Assembly (NCBI GenBank): GCA_029946075.1
Contig: JAQSDT010000160.1
Location: 1-6,112, forward strand
Direction of reading: 5' to 3'
Origin: a bacterium
Lineage (GTDB): Bacteria; Pseudomonadota; Alphaproteobacteria; Rhizobiales; Xanthobacteraceae
Length of the DNA: 6,112 nt
Shown: piece after piece, positions 1-6,112 of the stretch
How the letters are laid out: each line of letters starts with the position of its first letter
Position numbering within the stretch: position 1 is the stretch's first letter
Notes under the pieces: model-generated
Databases searched by the model: none
The model's input: the letters and a program-made list of their open reading frames with translations, nothing else
Told to the model about the DNA's origin: nothing
Made by a program: the position numbers and the translations under genes

Positions 1-2396
1 CAGGCGGCGACGGCGTGACCAACAATAACGGCAGCCAGGGCCCCGGTGCCGACGGCGGCTCCGGCGGCAATGGCGGCGGCGCCAATGGCGGCGCGATTTA
101 CGTCGCCACCGGCGGTACGCTGACGGTTCTCGATACGCCCATCTCGGGCGCCGCGGTCACCGGCGGGGCCGGCGGCAGCAATGGTGTTGGCCAGGGACCG
201 AGCTCGATCAACGGCTCGCCCGGAGCGTCCGGCGGGGCTCAAGGCGCCGGAATTTTCGTCAGCGGCGTCACCGCCAACATCGGCGTGTCCGCGGGCAACT
301 TGAACTATGCCAACAGCATCGGCGGAACCGGGCTGATCACCGGCGGCGTCAACACCGCGATCAACAAGACTGGTCCCGGCATGCTGACGCTGTCCGCGAC
401 GAATACCTTTACCGGCAACGTCAACATCACGGCCGGCACGGTATCGGTCGCCGCTACCGCGAATCTCGGCAACATTGCGAACGACGTCGTCATCTCGAAC
501 GGCGCCAAGCTGGCGGTGACGGCCACCACGACGTTCGCGAACGGCCGCGACTTCCGGATCGCCGGTGCTTCGTCGATTGACGTCGCCAGCGCGACGACGA
601 CGACCCTGCAAGGCGTGGTATCGAACGGCGTGTCGGCCGGTACACTCGTCAAGGAGGGCGCGGGCGTTCTGCTGCTGTCCGGAACCAACACCTATACGGG
701 GGCGACCAACGTCAATGCCGGTACCTTGCGCGCCGGATCCGCTGCGGCCTTCGGAACCAGCTCCGCCTTTACGGTGGCGTCAGGCGCCACACTCGATCTC
801 AACGGTTTCAACCGGACGTTCGGTGCATTGGCCGGTGCCGGCACCGTTACGGGCGCCAACAGCACAATTAGCGGGACGTTCACGCCGGGTAGCGGTACGC
901 CGGGTTCGTCAATGGCGATCGTCGGCAATCTCGCCTTCCAGTCGGGTGCGCAATATCTGCTGCAGGTCAATCCGACCACGTCGTCGTTTGCCGCTGTCAC
1001 CGGCACGGCCACCCTCGGCGGCGCTACCGTGGGCGCTACCTTCGCGGCCGGCTCGTACGTGCAGAAGCAATACACCATCCTGACCGCGACCGGCGGCGTC
1101 AGCGGCACCTTCGGTTCGTTTGCCGGCACCAATGCGCCGAACGTGACTACTTCGCTGAGCTATGACGCCAACAACGTCTATCTCAACCTTGGACTTTTCA
1201 CCGGCGGTGGTGGCCTCAACATCAACCAGCAGAACGTCGCCAACACGCTGGCCAATTTCTTCAATACCACCGGCGGCATTCCGGCGGTCTTCGCGGGCCT
1301 GTCGCCGGCCGGCCTGTCGCAGGCGTCGGGCGAGACCGCGACGGGATCGCTGCAGACCACCTTCAACGCCATGAATCAGTTCATGGGGGTGATGATGGAT
1401 CCCTTCGTCGCCGGTCGCGGCGACGGCGCAAGCGCCGGCGGCAACGCCACGGGCTATGCCGACGAGGAAGCGCTGGCCTATGCCGCCAAGAAGCGCAACC
1501 CGAACGACGCGCTGGCCGCGATCTACACCAAGGCGCCGGCCGCGGTGCCTTTCGCGCAGCGCTGGAGTGTGTGGGCGGCCGGCTTCGGCGGCTCGCAGAC
1601 GACGGATGGCAATACCGTGGTCGGCTCGAACACCACCACGTCGCGCGTCTACGGTACCGCCGTCGGTGCCGATTACCGCTTCTCGCCGTCCACCATCGCC
1701 GGCTTCTCGCTGGCCGGCGGCGGCACCAGTTTCAGCGTCGCCAACAACGGCACCGGACGTTCCGACCTGTTCCAGGCCGGCGCGTTCATCCGGCACAATG
1801 TCGGCGCCGCCTATCTCTCCGGCGCGCTGGCCTATGGCTGGCAGGACATCACCACCGACCGCACCGTCACCGTCGCCGGCGTCGATCAGTTGCGCGCACG
1901 GTTCAACGCCAACGCCTGGTCCGGCCGTGTCGAAGGCGGCTATCGCTTCGTCAGCCAGGGTTTCGGCTGGACGCCCTATGCCGCGGGCCAGTTCACGACG
2001 TTCGAACTGCCGGCCTATGCCGAATCCGTCGTGTCGGGTGCGAACACCTTTGCACTTGCTTACGGCGCGAAGAGCGTGACCGATACCCGCAGCGAGCTCG
2101 GTCTGCGCACCGACAAGTCGTTTGCGATGCAGACGGCGATCCTGACGCTGCGCGGCCGCGTGGCGTGGGCGCATGACTTCAACCCGAACCGCGGCGTCGG
2201 TGCGACGTTCCAGACGCTTCCGGGAGCGAGCTTCTTCGTCAACGGCGCGGCGCAAGCCTCCGACTCCGCGCTCGTGACGGCCTCCGCCGAAACCAAATGG
2301 ATGAACGGCTGGTCCACGGCGGCCACGTTCGAAGGCGAGTTCTCCAACGTGACGCGCAGCTACGCCGGCAAGGGCGTGGTGCGATACGCCTGGTAA
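1..2396 (+). CDS. Autotransporter outer-membrane beta-barrel protein, 5'-truncated by the window edge
   Basis: This is the C-terminal part of a type Va autotransporter, a protein that places its own N-terminal passenger on the cell surface through a C-terminal outer-membrane barrel. The frame is open to the left edge (first full codon at 3), so the GTG at 15 is probably internal and the signal peptide lies outside. Residues below count from that GTG. About 1-110 is glycine-rich and low in complexity. Residues 117-152 and 212-247 are autotransporter-associated beta-strand repeats (PATR type). Residues 250-395 continue as Ser/Thr/Gly/Ala-rich beta-helix-like sequence. Residues 400-510 form a linker with a more charged patch near 481-498. 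From about 516 (Arg-Trp-Ser-Val-Trp) to 793 runs the barrel, with alternating aromatic and small residues and a C-terminal Tyr-Ala-Trp; a terminal aromatic is the usual outer-membrane assembly signal. No protease triad is evident, so an adhesin-like role is an inference. The passenger substrate or ligand is unknown. Confidence 0.9.
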   Translation, partial: GGDGVTNNNGSQGPGADGGSGGNGGGANGGAIYVATGGTLTVLDTPISGAAVTGGAGGSNGVGQGPSSINGSPGASGGAQGAGIFVSGVTANIGVSAGNLNYANSIGGTGLITGGVNTAINKTGPGMLTLSATNTFTGNVNITAGTVSVAATANLGNIANDVVISNGAKLAVTATTTFANGRDFRIAGASSIDVASATTTTLQGVVSNGVSAGTLVKEGAGVLLLSGTNTYTGATNVNAGTLRAGSAAAFGTSSAFTVASGATLDLNGFNRTFGALAGAGTVTGANSTISGTFTPGSGTPGSSMAIVGNLAFQSGAQYLLQVNPTTSSFAAVTGTATLGGATVGATFAAGSYVQKQYTILTATGGVSGTFGSFAGTNAPNVTTSLSYDANNVYLNLGLFTGGGGLNINQQNVANTLANFFNTTGGIPAVFAGLSPAGLSQASGETATGSLQTTFNAMNQFMGVMMDPFVAGRGDGASAGGNATGYADEEALAYAAKKRNPNDALAAIYTKAPAAVPFAQRWSVWAAGFGGSQTTDGNTVVGSNTTTSRVYGTAVGADYRFSPSTIAGFSLAGGGTSFSVANNGTGRSDLFQAGAFIRHNVGAAYLSGALAYGWQDITTDRTVTVAGVDQLRARFNANAWSGRVEGGYRFVSQGFGWTPYAAGQFTTFELPAYAESVVSGANTFALAYGAKSVTDTRSELGLRTDKSFAMQTAILTLRGRVAWAHDFNPNRGVGATFQTLPGASFFVNGAAQASDSALVTASAETKWMNGWSTAATFEGEFSNVTRSYAGKGVVRYAW
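363..470 (+). repeat. Autotransporter-associated beta-strand repeat, copy 1 (within the autotransporter)
   Basis: This stretch encodes a 36-residue unit of the pattern Lys-x-Gly-x-Gly-x-Leu-x-Leu-Ser-x-Thr-Asn-Thr-x-Thr-Gly, followed by Asn-x-x-Ala-Gly-Thr. The pattern is typical of PATR repeats, which form rungs of the passenger beta-helix and mark the part nearer the barrel. By direct alignment it matches copy 2 at 17 of 36 residues. The repeat is protein-level; the DNA copies have diverged. Confidence 0.8.
648..755 (+). repeat. Autotransporter-associated beta-strand repeat, copy 2 (within the autotransporter)
   Basis: This second 36-residue unit starts 95 residues after copy 1. It has the same Lys-x-Gly-x-Gly start, the Leu-Ser-Gly-Thr-Asn-Thr-Tyr-Thr-Gly core and an Ala-Gly-Thr-Leu end. 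The core is close to the family consensus, which supports the autotransporter call independently of the barrel. A looser third unit, with Gly-Ala-Thr-Leu-Asp-Leu-Asn-Gly, follows at about residues 252-280. Confidence 0.8.
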
Positions 2397-2418
2397 GCGA
2401 AACTGCACCAGTCTCTAC

Positions 2419-2458
2419 GGCGGCAATCGCCTTGCGAGCGCGATATGACGCAGCCGCC
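2419..2458 (+). terminator. Possible stem-loop after the autotransporter stop (weak)
   Basis: GGCGGC at 2419-2424 is complementary to GCCGCC at 2453-2458. The 28-base interior can itself fold through TCGC-CTT-GCGA at 2427-2437. The element starts 23 bases after the autotransporter stop codon. There is no T-run after it, so it is not a standard intrinsic terminator. It might be a 3' end-stabilising or factor-dependent termination structure, or a chance fold in GC-rich sequence. Confidence 0.2.
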
Positions 2459-2590
2459 CAGGTGGCAGGAGCGGCATGCGTGCCTGCGCACTGCTCGCGC
2501 CGGATTTGGAAGCCATTGAAGTCACTTTGCTTTTCGACAGCATGCCGTCGTTGCGATCGGCCGGCGCGATGGTGCGGCGAGCGACCCGCG

Positions 2591-2607
2591 CTGGCACGCG
2601 CATTGCC
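2591..2607 (+). promoter_or_regulatory. Sigma-54 (RpoN) -24/-12 promoter for the ABC transporter operon
   Basis: The sequence CTGGCACGCGCATTGCC carries TGGCACG, four bases, then TTGC, matching every core position of the sigma-54 consensus. The diagnostic GG (2593-2594) and GC (2605-2606) are exactly ten bases apart. Transcription would start near 2618, about 65 bases before the permease ATG. The motif lies in a noncoding gap, on the same strand as the operon and just upstream of its first gene. Sigma-54 promoters need an AAA+ enhancer-binding activator such as NtrC; no complete activator site was recognised upstream. The final base of the motif is C rather than the preferred A/T. Confidence 0.75.
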
Positions 2608-2670
2608 TGTATAGCAGAGAGCGATGTTGCATTCGCCGCGCCGGCTTGGGAAGCTGGCCGCGGTGAGGGT

Positions 2671-2674
2671 GGAG
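2671..2674 (+). promoter_or_regulatory. Shine-Dalgarno of the first permease gene
   Basis: GGAG within the purine-rich stretch GAGGGTGGAG ends eight bases before the ATG at 2683. Together with the transporter-like sequence that begins exactly there, it decides that start over the in-frame ATG at 2476. Confidence 0.7.
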
Positions 2675-2682
2675 TTCTCGGC

Positions 2683-3600
2683 ATGTTGCGTCTGATTGGC
2701 CGGCGTCTCGTTATCGGCGTGCTGGTCGCGCTCACGGTGATGACGCTGGCGTTCATGCTGACGCGGCTGTCGGGCGATCTGGCGGTGTCGATCGCCGGTC
2801 CCTCGGCAACGCAGGCCGACGTCGAGATCGTGCGCAAGGCCTACGGCCTCGACAAGCCGCTTTACGTGCAGTTTTTCGCCTGGTCCGGCCGCGCCCTCGT
2901 CGGCGATTTCGGCCAGAGCTATTTTTTCAAGGACAGCGTCGCCAACCTCATCATGAAGCGCTTGCCGATCACGATGACGCTGGGGCTGGTCGGCCTCAGC
3001 CTCGCGCTCGTCATCGCGCTGCCGCTCGGCATCCTGGCTGCGCTGCGCGAAAACACCTGGGTCGATCGCGGCGTCACCCTGTTCACGATGGTGGGGCAGG
3101 CGATCCCGAGTTTCTGGCTGGCGCTGATCCTGATGATCGTGCTCGGCCTGCAACTCGGCGTATTGCCGATTTCGGGCACCGGCACCTGGCAGCATTTTGT
3201 AATGCCGGGCATCGTGCTCGCGTTCACGGCGATCCCGGCGCTGACGCGACTGACGCGCTCGGGCATGATCGAGGCGATGGCGTCGGATTACATCCGCACG
3301 GCGCGTGCCAAGGGCCTGTCGCGGGCGCGCATCGTCTTCAGGCATGCGCTGCGCAACGCCGCTATCCCGGTGGTCTCGATCGCCGCGGTCCAGCTGGGCT
3401 TCATGCTCGGCGGCTCGATCGTGATCGAAACGGTGTTCGCGCTGCACGGCGTCGGCTATCTCGGCTGGGAAAGCATCGCCAAGAATGATTTTCCGGTCGT
3501 GCAGGCGGTGGTGCTGACGCTGGCCGTATTTTACATCGGCCTGACGCTGCTGGCCGATATCCTCAACGCCTTGCTCGATCCGAGGCTGCGCACGGGATGA
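2683..3600 (+). CDS. Dpp/Opp-type ABC transporter permease (DppB-like)
   Basis: A 305-residue inner-membrane permease, a usual length for the DppB/OppB family. It would form one half of the translocation channel of a peptide/nickel-class importer. The N-terminus (Met-Leu-Arg-Leu-Ile-Gly-Arg-Arg) leads into a first membrane segment at about 9-28. A periplasmic region follows, with the family's Tyr-Gly-Leu-Asp-Lys-Pro-Leu (54-60) and Gly-Asp-Phe-Gly-x-Ser (74-79). Further membrane segments lie near 97-120, 131-157, 173-190, 231-252 and 272-294. The cytoplasmic EAA loop that docks onto the ATPase is at about 199-226 (Asp-Tyr-Ile-Arg-Thr-Ala-Arg-Ala-Lys-Gly-Leu). Ile-Glu-Thr-Val-Phe (247-251) is the typical late-loop motif. 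The start at 2683 is supported by its GGAG and by family likeness from the first residues. The stop overlaps the next gene's start as ATGA. This is the first gene of the operon, behind the sigma-54 promoter. The substrate cannot be told from the sequence. Confidence 0.92.
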   Translation: MLRLIGRRLVIGVLVALTVMTLAFMLTRLSGDLAVSIAGPSATQADVEIVRKAYGLDKPLYVQFFAWSGRALVGDFGQSYFFKDSVANLIMKRLPITMTLGLVGLSLALVIALPLGILAALRENTWVDRGVTLFTMVGQAIPSFWLALILMIVLGLQLGVLPISGTGTWQHFVMPGIVLAFTAIPALTRLTRSGMIEAMASDYIRTARAKGLSRARIVFRHALRNAAIPVVSIAAVQLGFMLGGSIVIETVFALHGVGYLGWESIAKNDFPVVQAVVLTLAVFYIGLTLLADILNALLDPRLRTG

Positions 3601-4475
3601 GCGAACCGATTGCCCTTCAGGCACCATCATCGATAACGGGTACATCGCGCCTTGGTACCGCCGGCTTTGCGATCGGCGTCGCCATCGTCGGCATCATCGC
3701 GCTGGCGGCGATCTTCGGCAACGCGCTGGTGCCGGGCGATCCGTTCATGCAGGACCTCGGCAACCGCCTGAAGCCGCCGTTCTGGATGGAGGGCAGCGAG
3801 GCCGGACATCTGCTCGGCACCGATCAGCTCGGCCGCGATTATCTCGCGCGGCTGGTTTATGGCGCGCGCATCTCGCTGCTGATCGGGATCAGCACCACCG
3901 TCACGTCCGGGTTGATCGGCATCACGCTCGGCGTCCTCGGCGGCTTCTTCGGCGGCCGCATCGATGACGCGGTGCTGTTTGCCATCACCACGCGGCTGTC
4001 GATCCCGGTCGTGCTGGTCGCGCTCGCCGTGGTCGGCCTGATGGGATCGGGCCTCGGGCTCGTCGTCGCCACGCTCGGGCTGCTGTTGTGGGATCGCTTT
4101 GCCGTCGTCGCACGCGCCACCACGATGCAGGTCCGCAACCATGATTACATCAGTGCCGCCTGGTGTGCCGGCGCCTCGATGCCGCATCTGCTGCTGAAGG
4201 AAATCCTGCCGAATATAGCGAGCCACCTCGCCGTGGTCGCGACGCTGGAAGTGGCGCTCGCCATCCTGCTCGAAGCCGCGTTGTCGTTCCTCGGCCTCGG
4301 CGTCCCGCCGCCGCTGCCGTCATGGGGGCTGATGATCGCCGAAGGCAAGGACTACATGTTCTTCTCGCCCTGGGTCATCATGATCCCCGGCGTCGCCTTG
4401 TTCGTGCTCGTGCTCGGCATCAATCTGGTCGGCGATGGTCTGCGCAATTTGCTCGGAACGGAGCGGCTGCGATGA
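3597..4475 (+). CDS. Dpp/Opp-type ABC transporter permease (DppC-like)
   Basis: A 292-residue inner-membrane permease and the partner of the preceding one in the channel. A short hydrophilic N-terminus precedes a membrane segment at about 20-44. The DppC/OppC hallmark Gly-Thr-Asp-x-Leu-Gly-Arg-Asp is at 74-81, followed by membrane segments near 91-115, 125-148, 150-172, 211-232 and 258-280. The EAA loop is at 183-206 (Asp-Tyr-Ile-Ser-Ala-Ala ... Ile-Leu-Pro-Asn). Ser-Phe-Leu-Gly-Leu-Gly (230-235), then Pro-Ser-Trp-Gly (241-244), and Asn-Leu-Val-Gly-Asp-Gly-Leu-Arg (276-283) are standard family signatures. Within the EAA loop the sequence reads Ala-Trp-Cys-Ala-Gly-Ala, where Arg/Lys-Ala-Leu-Gly-Ala is more common; the essential Gly is kept. 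ATGA overlaps at both ends tie it to its neighbours. Confidence 0.92.
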   Translation: MSEPIALQAPSSITGTSRLGTAGFAIGVAIVGIIALAAIFGNALVPGDPFMQDLGNRLKPPFWMEGSEAGHLLGTDQLGRDYLARLVYGARISLLIGISTTVTSGLIGITLGVLGGFFGGRIDDAVLFAITTRLSIPVVLVALAVVGLMGSGLGLVVATLGLLLWDRFAVVARATTMQVRNHDYISAAWCAGASMPHLLLKEILPNIASHLAVVATLEVALAILLEAALSFLGLGVPPPLPSWGLMIAEGKDYMFFSPWVIMIPGVALFVLVLGINLVGDGLRNLLGTERLR

Positions 4476-5452
4476 GCGCGCTGCTGGAAATCGAGGATCT
4501 GCAGGTGTCGTTCGGCGGCCGCACCTCCGCGGTGCGCGGCGCCTCGTTCCGGGTCGAGAAGGGCGAGACGCATTGCCTCGTCGGCGAATCCGGCTGCGGC
4601 AAGTCGGTGACGGCGCTCGCGGTCATGAGCCTGCTCGCCCGCGGCGGTCAGCGCTCGGCGACACGGATGAGCTTTGCCGGCACGGATTTGCTGTCGCTGT
4701 CGGACCGCGAGATGGCGCGCATTCGCGGCAACCGCATGGCGATGATCTTTCAGGAGCCGATGACGAGCCTCAATCCGGCCTTCACCGTCGGCTCGCAAAT
4801 GGCCGAAGTGTTGACGCGCCACAAGGGCGGCTCGCGCGCCGCAGCGCTCGATCGCGCCGCCGAACTGATGGGCCTCGTCGGCATCACCGCGCCCGGCATG
4901 CGGCTCGGCCAGTTTCCGCATCAGCTGTCCGGCGGCCTGCGCCAGCGCGTGATGATCGCGATGGCGCTGATGTGCGATCCCGAATTGCTGATCGCGGACG
5001 AGCCGACCACGGCGCTCGACGTCACCGTGCAGGCGCAGATCCTGCGGCTGCTGGCGACGCTGAAGCGCGAGCTCGGCCTCGCGATCCTGCTGATTACCCA
5101 TGACCTCGGCATCGTCGCGCGGGTCGCCGACCATGTCTCGGTGATGTATGCCGGCGAGGTGGTGGAGCGCGCCGCCACGGCCGATCTGTTTCGTGCCCCG
5201 CAGCACCCTTACACGCGCGGGCTGCTGACCTGCGTGCCGGTGCCGGGCAGGGCGCAGCGCGACCGGCCGCTCGGCTCGATCCCGGGCGTGGTGCCGGCGA
5301 TCGGACCGGGCTTTGCCGGCTGCGCGTTCCGCTCCCGCTGTTCTTACGCCGATGAGACCTGCGCACACGACGTTCCGCGCCGGCAGGCGGGCGCCGCGCA
5401 TGACTATCTCTGCCGGCTCGCGCCCGGTTACGCGGAGCCACAACCCGCATGA
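4472..5452 (+). CDS. Dpp/Opp-type ABC transporter ATP-binding protein (DppD-like)
   Basis: A 326-residue cytoplasmic ATPase that powers the importer as a heterodimer with the next gene's product. Motifs: Walker A Gly-Glu-Ser-Gly-Cys-Gly-Lys-Ser at 38-45; Q-loop Phe-Gln-Glu-Pro-Met-Thr-Ser-Leu-Asn-Pro at 93-102; signature Leu-Ser-Gly-Gly-Leu-Arg-Gln-Arg at 152-159; Walker B ending Asp176-Glu177; D-loop Thr-Ala-Leu-Asp at 180-183; switch His210. The Leu in place of Gln in the signature is common among DppD/OppD proteins. The C-terminal oligopeptide-transporter domain has His-Pro-Tyr-Thr-Arg-Gly-Leu-Leu (245-252) and cysteines 284, 290, 297 and 314, the pattern tied to a 4Fe-4S cluster in some DppD proteins. 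The frame is open upstream to 4163, but that part is a shadow of the permease. The ATG at 4472 overlaps the permease stop as ATGA, has GGAG eight bases before it, and begins with the expected ATPase N-terminus. Confidence 0.93.
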   Translation: MSALLEIEDLQVSFGGRTSAVRGASFRVEKGETHCLVGESGCGKSVTALAVMSLLARGGQRSATRMSFAGTDLLSLSDREMARIRGNRMAMIFQEPMTSLNPAFTVGSQMAEVLTRHKGGSRAAALDRAAELMGLVGITAPGMRLGQFPHQLSGGLRQRVMIAMALMCDPELLIADEPTTALDVTVQAQILRLLATLKRELGLAILLITHDLGIVARVADHVSVMYAGEVVERAATADLFRAPQHPYTRGLLTCVPVPGRAQRDRPLGSIPGVVPAIGPGFAGCAFRSRCSYADETCAHDVPRRQAGAAHDYLCRLAPGYAEPQPA

Positions 5453-6112
5453 CCGCCGCGATCGAAGTGAAAAATCTGAGGTGCGAGTTCAAGGTGCGCA
5501 CCGGGGTGATGTCGGCGGCAAAGCGCGTGATCGCGGTCGACGACGTCACCTTCGAGGTGCCGGCCGGCAGCGTGCTCGGCATCGTCGGCGAATCCGGTTG
5601 CGGCAAGTCCACGCTGGCGCGTCTCATCCTCGGATTGCTCAAGCCGACCGCAGGAACGGTGCTGGTTGACGGCAAGAACCTGTTCGATCTCGACCGCAAG
5701 GCGCGCGCGCGGCTGATCCAGCCGGTGTTCCAGGATCCTTTCGCCTCGCTCAATCCGCGCCGGCGGATCAGGGATATCGTCGCATTGCCGCTGACGGCGC
5801 AGGGCACGTTCTCGCGCGCCGAAATCGAGCGCCGGGTCGGCGGCATTCTCGAGCGCGTCGGCCTTTCCGCCGCGATGGGCGAGCGGATGCCCTCGCAACT
5901 GTCCGGCGGCCAGCGCCAGCGCGCGGCGATCGCGCGGGCGCTGGTGCTGCAGCCGCGCATCGTGATCTGCGACGAGCCGACCAGCGCGCTCGACGTCTCG
6001 GTGCAGGCGCAGATCCTCAACCTGCTGGCCGAACTGCGCCGCGATCTCGGGCTGACGTATCTCTTCATCAGCCACAACCTCGCCGTGGTCGAGCATGTCG
6101 CCAGCGAAGTGG
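5449..6112 (+). CDS. Dpp/Opp-type ABC transporter ATP-binding protein (DppF-like), 3'-truncated by the window edge
   Basis: The first 221 residues of the second ATPase are present; the family is usually well over 300 residues, so roughly a third is missing. The ATG at 5449 overlaps the previous stop as ATGA, with GGAG at 5434-5437 upstream. The frame stays open to the edge. The N-terminus carries the DppF/OppF-type insertion before the conserved Ala-Val-Asp-Asp-Val (29-33). Motifs: Walker A Gly-Glu-Ser-Gly-Cys-Gly-Lys-Ser-Thr at 47-55; Q-loop Phe-Gln-Asp-Pro-Phe-Ala-Ser-Leu-Asn-Pro at 94-103; signature Leu-Ser-Gly-Gly-Gln-Arg-Gln-Arg at 151-158; Walker B ending Asp175-Glu176; D-loop Ser-Ala-Leu-Asp at 179-182; switch His209. 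All catalytic elements are intact, so both nucleotide sites of the pair look active. Phe-Gln-Asp-Pro, against Phe-Gln-Glu-Pro in the upstream ATPase, fits the F-type partner. Confidence 0.92.
   Translation, partial: MTAAIEVKNLRCEFKVRTGVMSAAKRVIAVDDVTFEVPAGSVLGIVGESGCGKSTLARLILGLLKPTAGTVLVDGKNLFDLDRKARARLIQPVFQDPFASLNPRRRIRDIVALPLTAQGTFSRAEIERRVGGILERVGLSAAMGERMPSQLSGGQRQRAAIARALVLQPRIVICDEPTSALDVSVQAQILNLLAELRRDLGLTYLFISHNLAVVEHVASEV

Larger units (their letters stand above)
2397..2682. other. Intergenic region between the autotransporter and the transporter operon
   Basis: No convincing gene lies in these 286 bases. The permease frame stays open upstream to an ATG at 2476, but that extension is basic and Ala-rich, lacks any transporter character and would span the sigma-54 promoter. 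Contents in order: a possible stem-loop at 2419-2458, a locally AT-richer patch near 2510-2540, the sigma-54 promoter at 2591-2607, and the Shine-Dalgarno at 2671-2674. Confidence 0.7.

Noticed and set aside
909..2408. Long minus-strand open frame (499 codons) antisense to the autotransporter
   Set aside because: It lies opposite a convincing autotransporter reading frame and translates to Arg/Gly/Ala/His-rich sequence with no recognisable domain. High-GC genes often give such antisense shadows.
2404..2410. TGCACCA, resembling one half of an NtrC binding site about 180 bases upstream of the sigma-54 promoter
   Set aside because: The matching second half is not at the right spacing. A TGGTGC at 2570-2575 is far too distant to complete the dyad. 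A lone half-site is not enough to call an operator.
2508..2522. Partial match to an IHF site on the minus strand in the AT-richer patch upstream of the sigma-54 promoter
   Set aside because: IHF often assists sigma-54 promoters, but several consensus positions are mismatched here, so it is not called.
2610..2615. TATAGC as a sigma-70-type -10 box
   Set aside because: No suitable -35 element lies 16-18 bases upstream, and it overlaps the start region of the much better sigma-54 motif.
2476..2682. A 69-codon N-terminal extension of the first permease from the ATG at 2476
   Set aside because: The extension has no transporter character, and the sigma-54 promoter and its predicted start site lie inside it. 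The ATG at 2683 has a good GGAG and the expected family N-terminus.
2239..3645. Long minus-strand open frame (468 codons) across the intergenic gap and the first permease
   Set aside because: It is rich in Arg, His, Gln and Asp with no domain, and it runs opposite a clear permease. The codon pattern supports the + strand.
4163..4471. Upstream extension of the DppD-like ATPase frame
   Set aside because: This part overlaps the DppC-like permease completely and translates to Arg/Ala-rich sequence. The ATGA overlap at 4472 marks the real start.

Overview
The window is GC-rich throughout, with strong third-position G/C preference. It looks like a chromosomal segment of an alphaproteobacterium. 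The autotransporter style and the Dpp/Opp-type transporter would fit Bradyrhizobium, Rhodopseudomonas or a close relative, but that is inferred from general likeness and not from a marker gene. All genes read on the + strand.

Positions 1-2396 hold the 3' part of a large classical (type Va) autotransporter gene. Its reading frame is already open at the left edge. A glycine-rich passenger stretch is followed by two clear autotransporter-associated beta-strand repeats, a linker, and a C-terminal outer-membrane beta-barrel ending in Tyr-Ala-Trp.

Positions 2397-2682 are noncoding. They contain a weak stem-loop just after the autotransporter stop. At 2591-2607 there is a near-ideal sigma-54 (-24/-12) promoter motif, TGGCACG-N4-TTGC, pointing into the downstream genes. 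It leaves a leader of about 65 bases before a well-placed Shine-Dalgarno and the first permease ATG at 2683.

Positions 2683-6112 hold a four-gene peptide/nickel-family (Dpp/Opp type) ABC importer. In order these are a DppB-like permease, a DppC-like permease, a DppD-like ATPase with a C-terminal four-cysteine iron-sulfur-type motif, and a DppF-like ATPase that runs off the right edge. All three junctions are ATGA stop/start overlaps, so this is a tightly coupled operon. The two permeases would form the inner-membrane channel and the two ATPases the cytoplasmic motor. The periplasmic substrate-binding protein, which often leads such operons, is not in this window, so the substrate cannot be named.

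I see no RNA gene, CRISPR array, insertion sequence or defence-type system. The most notable item is the sigma-54 promoter, which would place this importer under an activator-dependent (for example nitrogen-linked) regulator.
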